Assembly: GCF_003075435.1 (NCBI RefSeq)
Contig: NZ_QCZJ01000031.1
Span: forward strand, 1 to 61,240
Reading direction: 5' to 3'
Length of the DNA stretch: 61,240 nt
From: Terrimonas sp.
Lineage (GTDB): Bacteria > Bacteroidota > Bacteroidia > Chitinophagales > Chitinophagaceae
In this document: positions 8,880 through 18,828 of the stretch, piece after piece
Numbering within the stretch: position 1 is the first letter of the stretch
Layout: every line of letters starts with the position of its first letter
Made by a program: the position numbers and the translations under genes
Notes under the pieces: generated by a model
What the model saw: the letters and a program-made list of their open reading frames with translations, nothing else
What the model was told of the DNA's origin: nothing
Database searches by the model: none

Positions 8880-9002
8880 TATCAGTTATTTCTGTTAAAA
8901 ATAACCACTTTGACCAAGTTGTAAGAACTTATACTTGAAAAAATGTACAATTGAAATAATTTCGCTGAAAATTAGTTTATTATACTACCGAACTACAACT
9001 TC

Positions 9003-12000
9003 ATGTCCTATCGTAAAAAAGCTTTAACGACATTGGTTCTCTTTTTATTTTGTTGTGGTTTTATTTCATCTGCAATAGCACAAAAAGATGCTACACTGGA
9101 TGTAAAAAAACCCGAGAAATATGAGAAACGTATATTAGGTTCGGATAAAACCTTTACTACAAAGTATACCATTCCACGCAGGCTGATGCAGGGGATGAGC
9201 ACACATTACAATTTCTTTTTTAACGGTGAGATCAAGTTAAATGATGTTATTACAGGAGCCAAGCAGGCTTTCAGGGATGACTATACAGAACTATTGCCGT
9301 TTTATAATTATACTTTAGAAGCTACCGCTGCCCAAAAAACCGAGCTGGACTCAGTGTTGCAAAAGTGCAATGCCGCTATTCTGCTGCACGATTTAAGAAA
9401 CGAGTGGATTGATGATATGTATTTTTTAATGGGCAAAGCATATTTTTTTAAAGACCAGATGGACTCCGCAGGCATCACCTTTCAGTATCTCAATTATTAT
9501 TTTCAACCTAAGAAACCGGAAGAGCTGGGATTTAAGAAATTTGTAGGCAGCAACCTGAATGATGAGGGGAATGTATATAACATCTCTACCAAAGAAAGAA
9601 AAGGTGTTGTTCAAAAAGTATTTAGCGAACCCCCAAGGCGCAATGATGCATTGGTGTGGCTGGTCAGAACTTTTATAGAAGACAGCGCATTCGGACATGC
9701 ATCTGGCTTAATCCAGACATTAAAAAGAGATGAGATCTTTCCTGAAAGGTTAAAGCCTTCATTTGAAGAAATGCAGGCGTACTTTTTTTATAAGCAAAGC
9801 ATGTGGGATAGTGCAGCACATCATCTTATACCTGCATTAAGCAATGCGGAAAATATGGCTGAAAAGGCAAGATGGGAGTACCTCATCGGGCAATTATTCG
9901 CCCTCAGCAAAAACAAAACAGAAGCAAATAAATATTTCGATCTTAGCATAAAACACGCCATTGATCCGGTAATGATGGTATATGCAAGGCTCAATCAAAT
10001 TAAGCTGGCACATGGAGATGATGACAAAAAAGTTATTGAAGATAATATTCAGGAACTGCTGAAAATGGCCAGGCGTGACAGGTATTATAATTACCGCAGC
10101 ATCATTTATTATATGGCAGCCCAAATGGAAATGGAGCGCGATAATTTTGATGGAGCAAAAACCTGGCTCCTGAAAAGTGTAACCTATAATCAGGAAGACC
10201 TGACACAAAAAAACCGTTCATACCTCTACCTCGGAAATCTTGCTTTTGACCATAAACAATATGAACTTGCCGCAAAGGCCTATGACAGCCTTGATGCAGG
10301 CAGCCCGCTTATTAAAAATCCTGAAGAAATCGGGCAGAGAAAGGCGGCTCTAGCTGAAGTAATTTCAAGACTGAAGACGATATCTACACAGGACAGCCTC
10401 CAAAAAATTGCGGCCATGCCTGAGGCTGAAAGAGAAAAATTCCTGAAAGCGGCGGCAAAACGGCTACGTAAAGAAAGAGGACTGAAAGAAACCGATTCTT
10501 CGGGCAGTTTCAGCTCTAATAACCCCTATGCCAATAAAGGCGCCGGTGACATGTTTGCAGCTAACGGAAAAGGAGATTGGTATTTTTATAACAACTCCTT
10601 AAAATCAAAGGGGTTTTCAACATTCAGAAGTACATGGGGCACCAGGCCAAATGTTGATAACTGGAGACGCATTACCGATGTTTCAGCCCGGTCAAAATCG
10701 CCCAATATCAATCCAGGTGCAAGCCGGGTACCGCTCGACCAGAAAGAAGAACAACTAACCGACATCAGTTATGAAGGATTATTAAAAACAGTTCCGCTTA
10801 CGCCTGAGGCATTAACTGCATCTAACGATTCTGTTGAATCAGCACTGTTCTTTCTCGGTAATACATTTAAAGACAAATTTGAAGATTACGGAGAAGCGGT
10901 AAAGAAATACGAAGAGTTGCTGAACCGCTTTCCCAATACACCCAACCTGGAGGAAGCGCTGTTCAACCTGAATTACTGTTACACTAAATTAAATCTTCCG
11001 GTTAAAGCAAAACAATACAGGGAATTACTGACGCAGCATAACAAGCAAAGCAAATACCTGCGGTTTATTGATGACCCTAAAGCTGCGCTGGAGAGCATTA
11101 ATAAGCTGCAAACCGATGCCACTAAAAATTACGAAAGGATATATAACCTGTTCCTTGAAGGAAATTTTGAACAGGCTGTGATTGAAAAGATCAAGGCTGA
11201 CAGTTTATTCGGCAACGTATACTGGACGCAGCAGTTATTATATATTGAATCGATTTATTACATTAAACAACGCGATGACAGTTCTGCAATAAATGCTTTA
11301 AAAAATCTTATAAATATCAACGCCGAATCGGGCATGGCTAAAAAAGCTGAAAATATTATTGATGTTTTAAAACGTCGTGCTTCTATTGAAAAATATCTTG
11401 CAGATTTAAATATTGAACGTGCCGAAGAAGATGCTGTCATATTACCCGAAGAAAAAAAGCCCGAACAACAGATTGTTGAAAAACAACCGGAACCTCAGTT
11501 AAAAGCTCCTGGTAAAGAACAGGTAGCCCAGCGTAAGCCGGAACCTAAAACTACCGATATAACAGCGCCCAAAGCAACCGCGGCAAGGCCTGCTATAGAT
11601 TCTTCCATGCTTAAAAAACCTGTTGTTAAGCAATCGGGGTTCACCTATAATCCCGCCGAACCGCATTTTGTTGCTGTCGTACTCAATAAAGTAGACGTGG
11701 TATATGTTAACGAAGTGAGAAATGCATTCAACAGGTATAACCGGGAATCATACAGGGCACAACCGGTTGAAATGAGCATAGAAACATTAGACGATAACAA
11801 CAAACTTATTTTAATGTCGGATTTTTCAGATGCCGCAGCAGCGCTCGAATATGTTGAAAGAACAAAAAAGGTTGCGGGTGCGCAGATTGTGCCCTGGCTG
11901 GCTGCCGACAAATACTATTTAACTATAATTTCACCGGCAAATCTTGATGTTTTAAGAACAAATAAGAATCTTGACATTTATAAGAATTTTGTGCAGTCAA

Positions 12001-12020
12001 ATTATCCCGGACAACAGTAA
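9003..12020 (+). CDS. SprE/PorW-like TPR protein (gliding motility / type IX secretion)
   Basis: A 1005-residue exported TPR protein. Residues 1-26 form a signal peptide (FISSAIAQ). The opening block TTKYTIPRRLMQGMSTHYNFFFNGEIKL, the long run of TPR helices, a Lys/Pro/Glu-rich linker (about 815-875) and a C-terminal domain beginning HFVAVVLNKVDVVYVNEVRNAF are the layout I associate with SprE/PorW. SprE is needed for gliding and type IX secretion in Flavobacterium, and PorW in Porphyromonas links the outer PorP/PorK parts to the motor. It is divergent from the bactofilin operon and 92 bp ahead of the PBP1A gene. It shows no clear lipobox, unlike the usual lipoprotein description of this family. 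Confidence 0.82.
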   Translation: MSYRKKALTTLVLFLFCCGFISSAIAQKDATLDVKKPEKYEKRILGSDKTFTTKYTIPRRLMQGMSTHYNFFFNGEIKLNDVITGAKQAFRDDYTELLPFYNYTLEATAAQKTELDSVLQKCNAAILLHDLRNEWIDDMYFLMGKAYFFKDQMDSAGITFQYLNYYFQPKKPEELGFKKFVGSNLNDEGNVYNISTKERKGVVQKVFSEPPRRNDALVWLVRTFIEDSAFGHASGLIQTLKRDEIFPERLKPSFEEMQAYFFYKQSMWDSAAHHLIPALSNAENMAEKARWEYLIGQLFALSKNKTEANKYFDLSIKHAIDPVMMVYARLNQIKLAHGDDDKKVIEDNIQELLKMARRDRYYNYRSIIYYMAAQMEMERDNFDGAKTWLLKSVTYNQEDLTQKNRSYLYLGNLAFDHKQYELAAKAYDSLDAGSPLIKNPEEIGQRKAALAEVISRLKTISTQDSLQKIAAMPEAEREKFLKAAAKRLRKERGLKETDSSGSFSSNNPYANKGAGDMFAANGKGDWYFYNNSLKSKGFSTFRSTWGTRPNVDNWRRITDVSARSKSPNINPGASRVPLDQKEEQLTDISYEGLLKTVPLTPEALTASNDSVESALFFLGNTFKDKFEDYGEAVKKYEELLNRFPNTPNLEEALFNLNYCYTKLNLPVKAKQYRELLTQHNKQSKYLRFIDDPKAALESINKLQTDATKNYERIYNLFLEGNFEQAVIEKIKADSLFGNVYWTQQLLYIESIYYIKQRDDSSAINALKNLININAESGMAKKAENIIDVLKRRASIEKYLADLNIERAEEDAVILPEEKKPEQQIVEKQPEPQLKAPGKEQVAQRKPEPKTTDITAPKATAARPAIDSSMLKKPVVKQSGFTYNPAEPHFVAVVLNKVDVVYVNEVRNAFNRYNRESYRAQPVEMSIETLDDNNKLILMSDFSDAAAALEYVERTKKVAGAQIVPWLAADKYYLTIISPANLDVLRTNKNLDIYKNFVQSNYPGQQ

Positions 12021-12112
12021 AAAATCGTGCATTCGTGGTATTAATTCTAAAATATGCGCATGAAATTTGCAAAACATATACAATTGATATTTTTTAATAA
12101 TTAATTACAGCT

Positions 12113-14500
12113 ATGGCTAAAGCGAAAAAATATTTGTGGAGAATTTTCTTTATAGGACTGGGATGTGGCATTCTATTTATCCTCCTGATAAGCTGGGGTG
12201 TATTTGGGAAATTACCCTCACTTTCTGAGCTGGAAAATCCATCCATATTATCGGCTTCAGAGGTACTTGCCAGGGATGGAAGACTAATGGGGAAATACTA
12301 TATCACCGACAGAACAAATGTTCCCTACAAAGATATTTCACCTAATGTGCTGAATGCGCTTGTTGCCACAGAAGACGAGCGCTTTTACAAGCATTCAGGT
12401 ATTGACGGGCGAAGCCTTGCCAGGGCGGTATTTTATTTTGGCAGTGAAGGTGGTGCAAGTACCATTACACAACAGTTGGCAAAAAACATGCTTGGGCAAG
12501 GCAGCAAAAACACACTCTCCAGGATGATTGAGAAGTTGAAAGAAATGATCGTTGCCATTAAGCTGGAAAGAAATTTTACCAAGGAAGAAATCATTGCTTT
12601 ATACCTTAATACAGTTGAATACAGTGATCATGTATATGGTATCAGGAACGCCTCCAGAACATTCTTTCAGAAAGAGCCCGACAGGTTGAGCGTTGCGGAA
12701 TCAGCCGTTTTGATCGGGATGCTTAAAGCTACAGGTACTTATAACCCGAGAACAAACCCCAAACAATCGTTAGACAGAAGAAACACCGTAATAGACCAGA
12801 TGGTGAGGAATAATTATATAACTGCTGCCGAAGCTGCTAAAATAAAAACTACGATCATTGATCTGAAATACGAAAAAATGACGCAGAACACCAACCTGGC
12901 TCCTTATTTTATTGATGTTTTGCGCAACGATCTGAGGAAATGGTGCAAAGAACATAAAAATCCAAAAACCGGTGAACCGTATGATATTTACAAAGACGGG
13001 TTAAAAATTTATACAACCATTGATCCCCGTATGCAATTGTATGCAGAGATGGCAGTGGCGAGACATATGCCAAATCTTCAAAAGGTTTTTGACAACCAGA
13101 AAAATATTAAAGATGGCAGTGTTTGGAAAACAAAAGATGGTAAAGCTGTTCTGGAAAAAGCTATGAAGTCGAGCGATCGCTGGCAAAAGATGAAGGATGA
13201 TGACATTAAAGAAGCCGATATACGGAAGGCATTTAATGAAAAAACACAAATGAAAGTATTTGCATGGAACAGCAAGCGGGAAAAGGATACCGTAATGTCG
13301 CCACTGGATTCTATTAAATACTGCAAGCAGATGCTGCAGGCATCTTTTGTGATAACAGATCCGCTTACCGGGGAAGTGAGGGCATGGGTTGGCGGTATTG
13401 ATTTCAAGACTTATAAATATGATCATGCCAACTATTCAACCAAAAGACAGGTAGGCTCTACATTTAAGCCTATTCTGTATACACTTGCCATCATGAACGG
13501 TTACACGCCTGAAACGCCTATTCCGCTCGACCCGGTCAATCTTGGCGGAAAGATAATTGCAGATAAAAAATATACAGGAACGCGTCCGCTGAGTTATTGT
13601 CTTGCAGCTTCCATAAATACTGCCGCTGCCAAATTAATGAATGAAATAGGTGTAAACAGAACGGTTGAATTTGCGCACCAGGCAGGTATACAAAGTAAAA
13701 TACCTCCCTACCCTTCTATTGCGCTTGGCGCCGCAGATCTTTCACTGCTGGAAATGGTAGGCGTATATAGCATGTACCCTGGCGGAGGAATGCATACTGA
13801 TCCCATTTATATTTCCAGGATTGAAGATCGCAACGGCAATGTACTGGAAGCTTTTAATACAACACATAAAGAAGTGATCAGCGAAGCTGACGCTTATATT
13901 ATGACCAGGATGATGCAGGGTGTAGTAGATTTCGGTACGGGTAAATCTATGCGGAGCGCATATAACATAACAAGCGAAATAGCAGGTAAAACCGGCACCA
14001 CCAACAATAACGCTGATGGTTGGTTTATGGGATTTACTCCTCAATTATTAGGTGGCGTATGGGTTGGAGCTGATGACCCGATATTGCGTATTTCAAACAA
14101 CTATGTTGGACAGGGCGCCCAGATGGCAATGCCTATATGGGCCTATTTTTTCCAGGAAATATATAAGGATAAAACGCTGGGTATTGATCCGAAACAAAGA
14201 TTTGTAGTACCGGCAAGCATCAAGAGTGAAATGATACAGGATTGGAGCGAACCTGCAACAGATACTCCATTTGTTGAAGGTGAGAATGCAGGACAGAGCG
14301 AATCCAACCAGTATATTGACGTTCCTGTTAGCGATGGAAGGGAAAGGGTTCCTACGGAATCCAAGCTTACTTCAGAAGAAGAAAGGATAAAAATGGAAGC
14401 GCAGGGCAATAAAAAAGAAGAAAAGAAAACTGATTCTTCAACCGGCGAAAAGAAAAAAGGCTTTTTTAAACGCCTGTTTGGAAAAAAAGATAAAAATTAG
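12113..14500 (+). CDS. Class A penicillin-binding protein (PBP1A), bifunctional transglycosylase / transpeptidase
   Basis: A 795-residue peptidoglycan synthase with one N-terminal membrane helix (about 9-30). The GT51 glycosyltransferase domain shows ATEDERFYKHSGIDGRSLARA with the catalytic Glu and GGASTITQQLAKN. The transpeptidase domain has GSTFKP (SxxK), SINTAAA (SxN) and GKTGTTNNNADGWF (KTG box), all intact. A charged Lys/Glu tail closes the protein. It polymerises and crosslinks lipid II in the periplasm. The gene lies between the SprE-like gene and a DUF218 gene on the same strand, 18 bp ahead of the latter, close to a bactofilin operon. Confidence 0.93.
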   Translation: MAKAKKYLWRIFFIGLGCGILFILLISWGVFGKLPSLSELENPSILSASEVLARDGRLMGKYYITDRTNVPYKDISPNVLNALVATEDERFYKHSGIDGRSLARAVFYFGSEGGASTITQQLAKNMLGQGSKNTLSRMIEKLKEMIVAIKLERNFTKEEIIALYLNTVEYSDHVYGIRNASRTFFQKEPDRLSVAESAVLIGMLKATGTYNPRTNPKQSLDRRNTVIDQMVRNNYITAAEAAKIKTTIIDLKYEKMTQNTNLAPYFIDVLRNDLRKWCKEHKNPKTGEPYDIYKDGLKIYTTIDPRMQLYAEMAVARHMPNLQKVFDNQKNIKDGSVWKTKDGKAVLEKAMKSSDRWQKMKDDDIKEADIRKAFNEKTQMKVFAWNSKREKDTVMSPLDSIKYCKQMLQASFVITDPLTGEVRAWVGGIDFKTYKYDHANYSTKRQVGSTFKPILYTLAIMNGYTPETPIPLDPVNLGGKIIADKKYTGTRPLSYCLAASINTAAAKLMNEIGVNRTVEFAHQAGIQSKIPPYPSIALGAADLSLLEMVGVYSMYPGGGMHTDPIYISRIEDRNGNVLEAFNTTHKEVISEADAYIMTRMMQGVVDFGTGKSMRSAYNITSEIAGKTGTTNNNADGWFMGFTPQLLGGVWVGADDPILRISNNYVGQGAQMAMPIWAYFFQEIYKDKTLGIDPKQRFVVPASIKSEMIQDWSEPATDTPFVEGENAGQSESNQYIDVPVSDGRERVPTESKLTSEEERIKMEAQGNKKEEKKTDSSTGEKKKGFFKRLFGKKDKN

Positions 14501-14518
14501 CAGCTACTGCTAAAACAA

Positions 14519-15184
14519 ATGCTTTATCGTAATTGCCCTGGTACAATAATCTTATTCTCTTACTGCTTAATTGCCGCATGCACTTACTCTGCCAAAAGCA
14601 GCCAGCGTTTGTTGAAAAAGGCTGAGGCAAATGCTCCATATGATGTAATAGTTGTTCCGGGCATTCAATTTGAAAACAACCAGTGGGATACCGTTATGAA
14701 AGGACGTGTATACTGGTCAAAATTTTTGTTTGATAAAGGCATTGCCCAAAATATAATATACTCGGGCGCCGCGGTATATACACCATATTGTGAGGCAGAA
14801 ATAATGGCCATGTACGCTGAAGCTATTGGTATTCCCAAAGCAAATATCTATACGGAAACCAAAGCAGAGCATAGCACTGAAAACATATTTTACGGGTATA
14901 AAAAGGCATTGCAACTCGGTTTTAAAAAAGTCGCGCTGGCATCAGACCCTTTTCAAACAAAAATGCTCAGGAAATTCATCCGCAAAAAAGTGAGTAAAGA
15001 TGTTGCAATAATTCCTTTTGTAACTGATACTTTAAAAATGTTGCAGCCGGCTATGATCACTCCTTCTATTCCTTATGAAAAAGCATTTAAGGAAGATTTT
15101 ATTTCAATAAAGGAAAGAGACAGCTTCTGGCGCCGGCTCCGGGGCACCATCAGGGGAAATATAGATACAACAGCCTATCGTTAG
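14519..15184 (+). CDS. YdcF/SanA-like DUF218 family protein, probable lipoprotein
   Basis: A 221-residue protein whose N-terminus (LFSYCLIAACTYS) has a plausible lipobox. The DUF218 core is visible as DVIVVPGIQFENN (about 41-54), a tight IIYSGAAVYTPYCEAEIM turn, the acidic TETKAEHSTENIFYG block and KVALASDPFQTKM. DUF218 proteins (YdcF, SanA, ElyC) are linked to envelope integrity and polyprenol-phosphate metabolism, with no agreed reaction. Its position 18 bp after PBP1A supports a cell-wall role. Confidence 0.75.
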   Translation: MLYRNCPGTIILFSYCLIAACTYSAKSSQRLLKKAEANAPYDVIVVPGIQFENNQWDTVMKGRVYWSKFLFDKGIAQNIIYSGAAVYTPYCEAEIMAMYAEAIGIPKANIYTETKAEHSTENIFYGYKKALQLGFKKVALASDPFQTKMLRKFIRKKVSKDVAIIPFVTDTLKMLQPAMITPSIPYEKAFKEDFISIKERDSFWRRLRGTIRGNIDTTAYR

Positions 15185-15212
15185 GGTAACATGAACTGAT
15201 AGCTGACACAGC

Positions 15213-15665
15213 CTATAGCCCCCCGCTCACAATCCTGCGGTGATAATTAATTTGCCCGGTATGATAATTCAAATGCCCGAGCAGGTGCAACAAAAAGTAA
15301 GCTGTATTTGTTTTTTCATCAATTACAGGCAGTGGATAATCTTTTTGCAGATCATTTTTAGAGAGTTGTTCCAGTGTATCGGTTACTACCGCACGTGTAA
15401 TTTCAATATCTTCCAATAGTTTGCCTCTTGGTACATTCTTCAAACGAAATTCCGCATCGCGGTTACGTACATAGCCAGAATCGCCCAGTACGGCGCCAAT
15501 GTAATGCTGGAGGTTTCCGGTAAGATGAAGACAAAGATTACCGCCGCTGTTGGTAATGCCTTCTTTAACCTGCCACAATAATTCGTCTTTGGGATATAAA
15601 GTAATTTCTTCTTTTAGCTTATCGAGATCTTTCTGAAAAAGCGGAATAAGATGTAAAGTGATCAT
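15213..15665 (-). CDS. DinB superfamily protein
   Basis: A 150-residue four-helix-bundle protein. It begins MITLHLIPLFQKDLDKLKEEI, has CLHLTGNLQHYIGA in helix 2 and YFLLHLLGHLNYHTGQINYHRRI in helix 4. The three spaced histidines (about H49, H132, H136) are the usual metal site of DinB/YfiT proteins. These are metal-dependent thiol- or damage-related proteins of mostly unknown activity. It is monocistronic and convergent with the DUF218 gene. Confidence 0.8.
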   Translation of the reverse strand: MITLHLIPLFQKDLDKLKEEITLYPKDELLWQVKEGITNSGGNLCLHLTGNLQHYIGAVLGDSGYVRNRDAEFRLKNVPRGKLLEDIEITRAVVTDTLEQLSKNDLQKDYPLPVIDEKTNTAYFLLHLLGHLNYHTGQINYHRRIVSGGL

Positions 15666-16059
15666 GATTTTTTCATTGATATACTGTGCGATTATGAACG
15701 CAATATCAGCATTTAAATTATCAGAAATAAATTTTTGTATTTACCTGTTTTGAACTTTATTTGAAAAATCCAGCTTTCAGCATTGATCATATGCTATTAA
15801 AATAAAAGTACTTTTCCGGAACGCCTTTTTCAATATTTATCCCGGCAAGTTTTTTACAACCATGAGTATTTATTAACAGAAACCATATTTAGTTCGTAAA
15901 AAGCAATACATGTTTTGAAAACCATTAAGAAGTTAAGGGTCATTAAGGCTTTTTACTTAATTTTCTTAATATCTTAATGGTTAATTATAAGAATTGATAG
16001 TATTCCCGGCTAATAAAAAAAATTGCCCGCTCTTTGTATTATTTAAAGAGCATTTAATA
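15666..16059. other. Gene-free spacer
   Basis: No coding sequence was recognised. The only structure seen is the palindromic repeat at 15920-15982 and A+T-rich DNA that may hold promoters for the flanking genes. Confidence 0.6.
15920..15982. repeat. ACCATTAAG palindromic intergenic repeat
   Basis: Arms 15920-15937 and 15965-15982 are inverted copies with two mismatches (AACCATTAAGAAGTTAAG against AACCATTAAGATATTAAG), with another CATTAAG in the loop. There is no adjacent gene end to make it a terminator, so it is listed as a repeat. Confidence 0.6.
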
Positions 16060-16414
16060 ATGAAAAGAATTTCAGGCTTTCTGTTGCTTACCTGCTTAAC
16101 TACATCAATATACGCGCAGTCTCCCGTAACTGAACAATCGCTTATTTTTACGTGATGGAAAATGGGCATTCCCTGGTAATGATATTGATGATGGGCGATA
16201 CCGGTTAAGCCTGTATCTGTCTGACGATGAAGGGAAAACCTGGAAATGGAGAACCGCTATTGAAAATCATGAAAAAAACGAGGGCGGCTATTCTTATCCC
16301 TCACTTATACAGGGAAAAGATGGATTTTTGCACATGACATACTCTTATCATAACGACAAAAAAGTAAAATCTGTTAAATATGTTGTGGTAGATCCGGCAA
16401 GAATACTACAATAA
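16060..16414 (+). pseudogene. Internally deleted sialidase-type (BNR repeat) pseudogene
   Basis: Frame 1 from ATG 16060 encodes a signal peptide (MKRISGFLLLTCLTTSIYAQ) and stops after 31 residues at about 16153-16155. A second frame, open from about 16144 to the stop at 16412-16414, encodes the tail of a sialidase: RYRLSLYLSDDEGKTWKW (an Asp-box), YSYPSLIQGKDGFLHMTYSYH and a final VVVDPARILQ. Only the export signal and the last propeller blade survive; the middle of a roughly 380-residue enzyme has been deleted, with a frame change at the join. An intact but different sialidase gene lies at 29874. Confidence 0.8.
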
Positions 16415-16491
16415 ATGCCGGTTTTATATTAAAACTGAGCTTTTATTATTAATAAACAGCCGTTTTTAAGCATAAAAAGCCTCCGAAAGCC

Positions 16492-16521
16492 TTGCCATTT
16501 CTGCATTTTTGCCTACCTTTG
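16492..16521 (+). promoter_or_regulatory. Bacteroidota-type promoter of rpsA
   Basis: TTG at 16492-16494, 19 nt of spacer, then TACCTTTG at 16514-16521 match the Bacteroidota -33 / -7 consensus (TTTG, TAnnTTTG). It sits 35 nt before the rpsA start codon, leaving a short leader. Confidence 0.7.
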
Positions 16522-16556
16522 CCGTCCCAATTTTTTAAAAGCATTGGGTTTATATC

Positions 16557-18452
16557 ATGTCAGATAATCAAATTGTTAACTCAAACGCTGATGTTCAGGA
16601 GGCTGCAACCGCACCTACAGCGATAACAAATCAACCTGCACAGGTACCGGCCGAACCGGAAACTGCTCACGACGATTTCGACTGGAGCATTGACAAACGC
16701 AACGTATCTTCTTATAAAAAAGAAGAAAAAGAAAAGTACGATGCAGTATACGAAAGCACTTTTAAGACCATTACAGATAATGAAATGGTGGAAGGTGTTG
16801 TGGTAGGCCTTACTAAAACCGATGTTGTAGTAAACATAGGTTTCAAAAGCGATGGATTGGTTTCATTGAACGAATTCCGCGATCTGCCAGGCTTGAAAGT
16901 AGGTGATACTGTTGAAGTAATGGTAGTAGAAAAAGAAGACAGGGAAGGACATCTTCATCTTAGTCGTAAACAGGCGCGTATTACACGTGCATGGGAGCGC
17001 ATAGTTGAAATACACAAGACAGGCGAAGTAGTTACCGGTGTGGTTACCAGCAAAACAAAAGGTGGTTTGATTGTGGATGTGTTTGGTATGGAAACTTTCT
17101 TACCTGGTTCACAAATTGATGTTAAGCCTGTAACTGATTACGATCAGTTTGTTGGTAAAACAATGGAGTTTAAAGTGGTTAAGATCAACGAAACCATTAA
17201 GAACGCTGTTGTATCTCACAAAGCTCTTATTGAAAGCGATATTGAAGCACAACGCGCTGAGATCATCAGCAAGCTTGAAAAAGGCCAGGTACTTGAAGGT
17301 ACTATCAAGAATATTACCGACTTCGGTGCATTCCTTGATCTTGGCGGCTTAGATGGTCTGTTATACATCACTGATATCAGCTGGGGCCGCATAAGCCATC
17401 CGAGCGAAGTGTTGAAAATGGATCAGAAATTAAACGTGGTTGTGCTTGACTTTGATGATGATAAAAAACGCATCAGCTTAGGCTTGAAACAACTTACGCC
17501 TCACCCATGGGATACATTGCCTGAAACCATCAGCGAAGGAAAAGTAGTAAAAGGAAAAGTAGTGAACATTGAAGATTACGGTGCTTTCCTTGAAATACTG
17601 CCTGGTGTTGAAGGTTTGGTTCACGTAAGTGAAATTACCTGGGCTAATACCCCTATCAATGCTAAAGAATTCTTCAAATTAGGTGATGAGCACGAAGCTA
17701 AGGTGGTAACGCTTGATAAAGATTCACGTAAGATGAGTCTTTCTATCAAACAGCTTACTCCTGATCCCTGGAATGAGATCGAAAGCAAATACCCGGTTGA
17801 AAGCCGTCATAAAGGACTGGTAAAAAACATTACGCCTTACGGTGTGTTTGTTGAGCTTGAGCCAGGTATCGGTGGCATGATCCACATCAGTGATCTTAGC
17901 TGGCTGAAACGCTTTAACCACCCGAGTGAGTACACTAAGGTTGGCAGCGAAATCGACATTATCATCCTCGGTATAGATAAGGAAAACCGCAAATTACAGT
18001 TGGGTCACAAACAGCTGGAAGAAGATCCCTGGAATGCATTACAGGATACTTTCGCTGTTGGAAGCATACACGAAGGCACTGTAATCAAGAAAGATGATAA
18101 AGGCGCAGTAGTTCAGTTACCTTACGGACTGGAAGGTTATGCACCTGCACGTCACCTCTTTAAAGAAGATGGCAAAACAGTTGGTGCAGATGAAACAATA
18201 CAGTTTGTAGTGATTGAATTTGACAGGAACGAAAAACGCATACTGTTAAGCCATACACGCATTTGGGAACAGGCTAAGGCTGACGAAAAAGAAGCAGAGA
18301 ATAAAGAGAGAAAAGCTGAAGCTGCTAAAACCAAAAAAGCAGTTAAAGACATCCAGGGCAAGGTTGAAAAAACCACACTCGGAGATCTTGGCGTACTCGC
18401 TGAACTGAAAAAGAAAATGGAGCAGGGCGGAGAAGAAAAATCCGCTGAATAA
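16557..18452 (+). CDS. rpsA: 30S ribosomal protein S1
   Basis: A 631-residue protein built from six S1/OB-fold RNA-binding domains, recognisable as repeats such as EGTIKNITDFGAFLDLGG, KGKVVNIEDYGAFLEI and KGLVKNITPYGVFVEL, each followed by a DLSW/EITW turn and a K/L-x-L-G/S-x-K-Q-L element. The N-terminus carries an extra acidic and Ala-rich stretch and the C-terminus a Lys/Glu-rich tail. S1 helps 30S subunits bind and unfold mRNA, which is important in Bacteroidota where Shine-Dalgarno sites are weak. It is monocistronic, with a consensus promoter upstream and a double hairpin terminator downstream. Confidence 0.96.
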   Translation: MSDNQIVNSNADVQEAATAPTAITNQPAQVPAEPETAHDDFDWSIDKRNVSSYKKEEKEKYDAVYESTFKTITDNEMVEGVVVGLTKTDVVVNIGFKSDGLVSLNEFRDLPGLKVGDTVEVMVVEKEDREGHLHLSRKQARITRAWERIVEIHKTGEVVTGVVTSKTKGGLIVDVFGMETFLPGSQIDVKPVTDYDQFVGKTMEFKVVKINETIKNAVVSHKALIESDIEAQRAEIISKLEKGQVLEGTIKNITDFGAFLDLGGLDGLLYITDISWGRISHPSEVLKMDQKLNVVVLDFDDDKKRISLGLKQLTPHPWDTLPETISEGKVVKGKVVNIEDYGAFLEILPGVEGLVHVSEITWANTPINAKEFFKLGDEHEAKVVTLDKDSRKMSLSIKQLTPDPWNEIESKYPVESRHKGLVKNITPYGVFVELEPGIGGMIHISDLSWLKRFNHPSEYTKVGSEIDIIILGIDKENRKLQLGHKQLEEDPWNALQDTFAVGSIHEGTVIKKDDKGAVVQLPYGLEGYAPARHLFKEDGKTVGADETIQFVVIEFDRNEKRILLSHTRIWEQAKADEKEAENKERKAEAAKTKKAVKDIQGKVEKTTLGDLGVLAELKKKMEQGGEEKSAE

Positions 18453-18828
18453 ATTCCTGGCAGAGACAAAGCATGCTTTGTCTCTATCCACAAATAAAAA
18501 ATCCGCCTGGTGTATAGCCGGCGGATTTCTTTATTTTAATAGTACCCCTCCTGTAATCCGTACACCAGTTACTTTTCATTAATGCGCGGGCAGATATTAT
18601 CTTACCTTCGCCGCCACGTCTCCCATATAACCAAAAGTTGAGCATTAGCACAAAGCAGACGGGGACGTGGCGTATAAGCAGGGTTAATTCGAGATTACAA
18701 GCTATGCTGTTGTATTAGAAACCGGATTACAAAACTCACAACGTCCGGCTAAACACAATGCTGGTAGGAGACTGTAGTGAAGAAAAAAAGATTTTTTTAT
18801 TTGTGGAAACAGGTTACAATAACGATAT
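18453..18828. other. Gene-free spacer after rpsA
   Basis: The first part holds two hairpins (18462-18485 and 18498-18535). Further on, a 9-bp inverted pair (CGCCACGTC at 18612-18620, GACGTGGCG at 18664-18672) encloses 43 bp. No tRNA-like fold or ORF could be supported. Confidence 0.6.
18462..18535 (+). terminator. Tandem hairpins terminating rpsA
   Basis: A perfect 24-bp palindrome (18462-18485, arm AGAGACAAAGCA) follows the rpsA stop codon by 9 bp. A second stem (AAAATCCGCC with GGCGGATTT, about 18498-18528) is followed by TCTTTATTTT. The second is the likely intrinsic terminator. Confidence 0.75.

Noticed and set aside
18540-18828. Spacer inspected for tRNA or small RNA genes
   Set aside because: No cloverleaf or CCA end was found; only a 9-bp inverted pair is visible.
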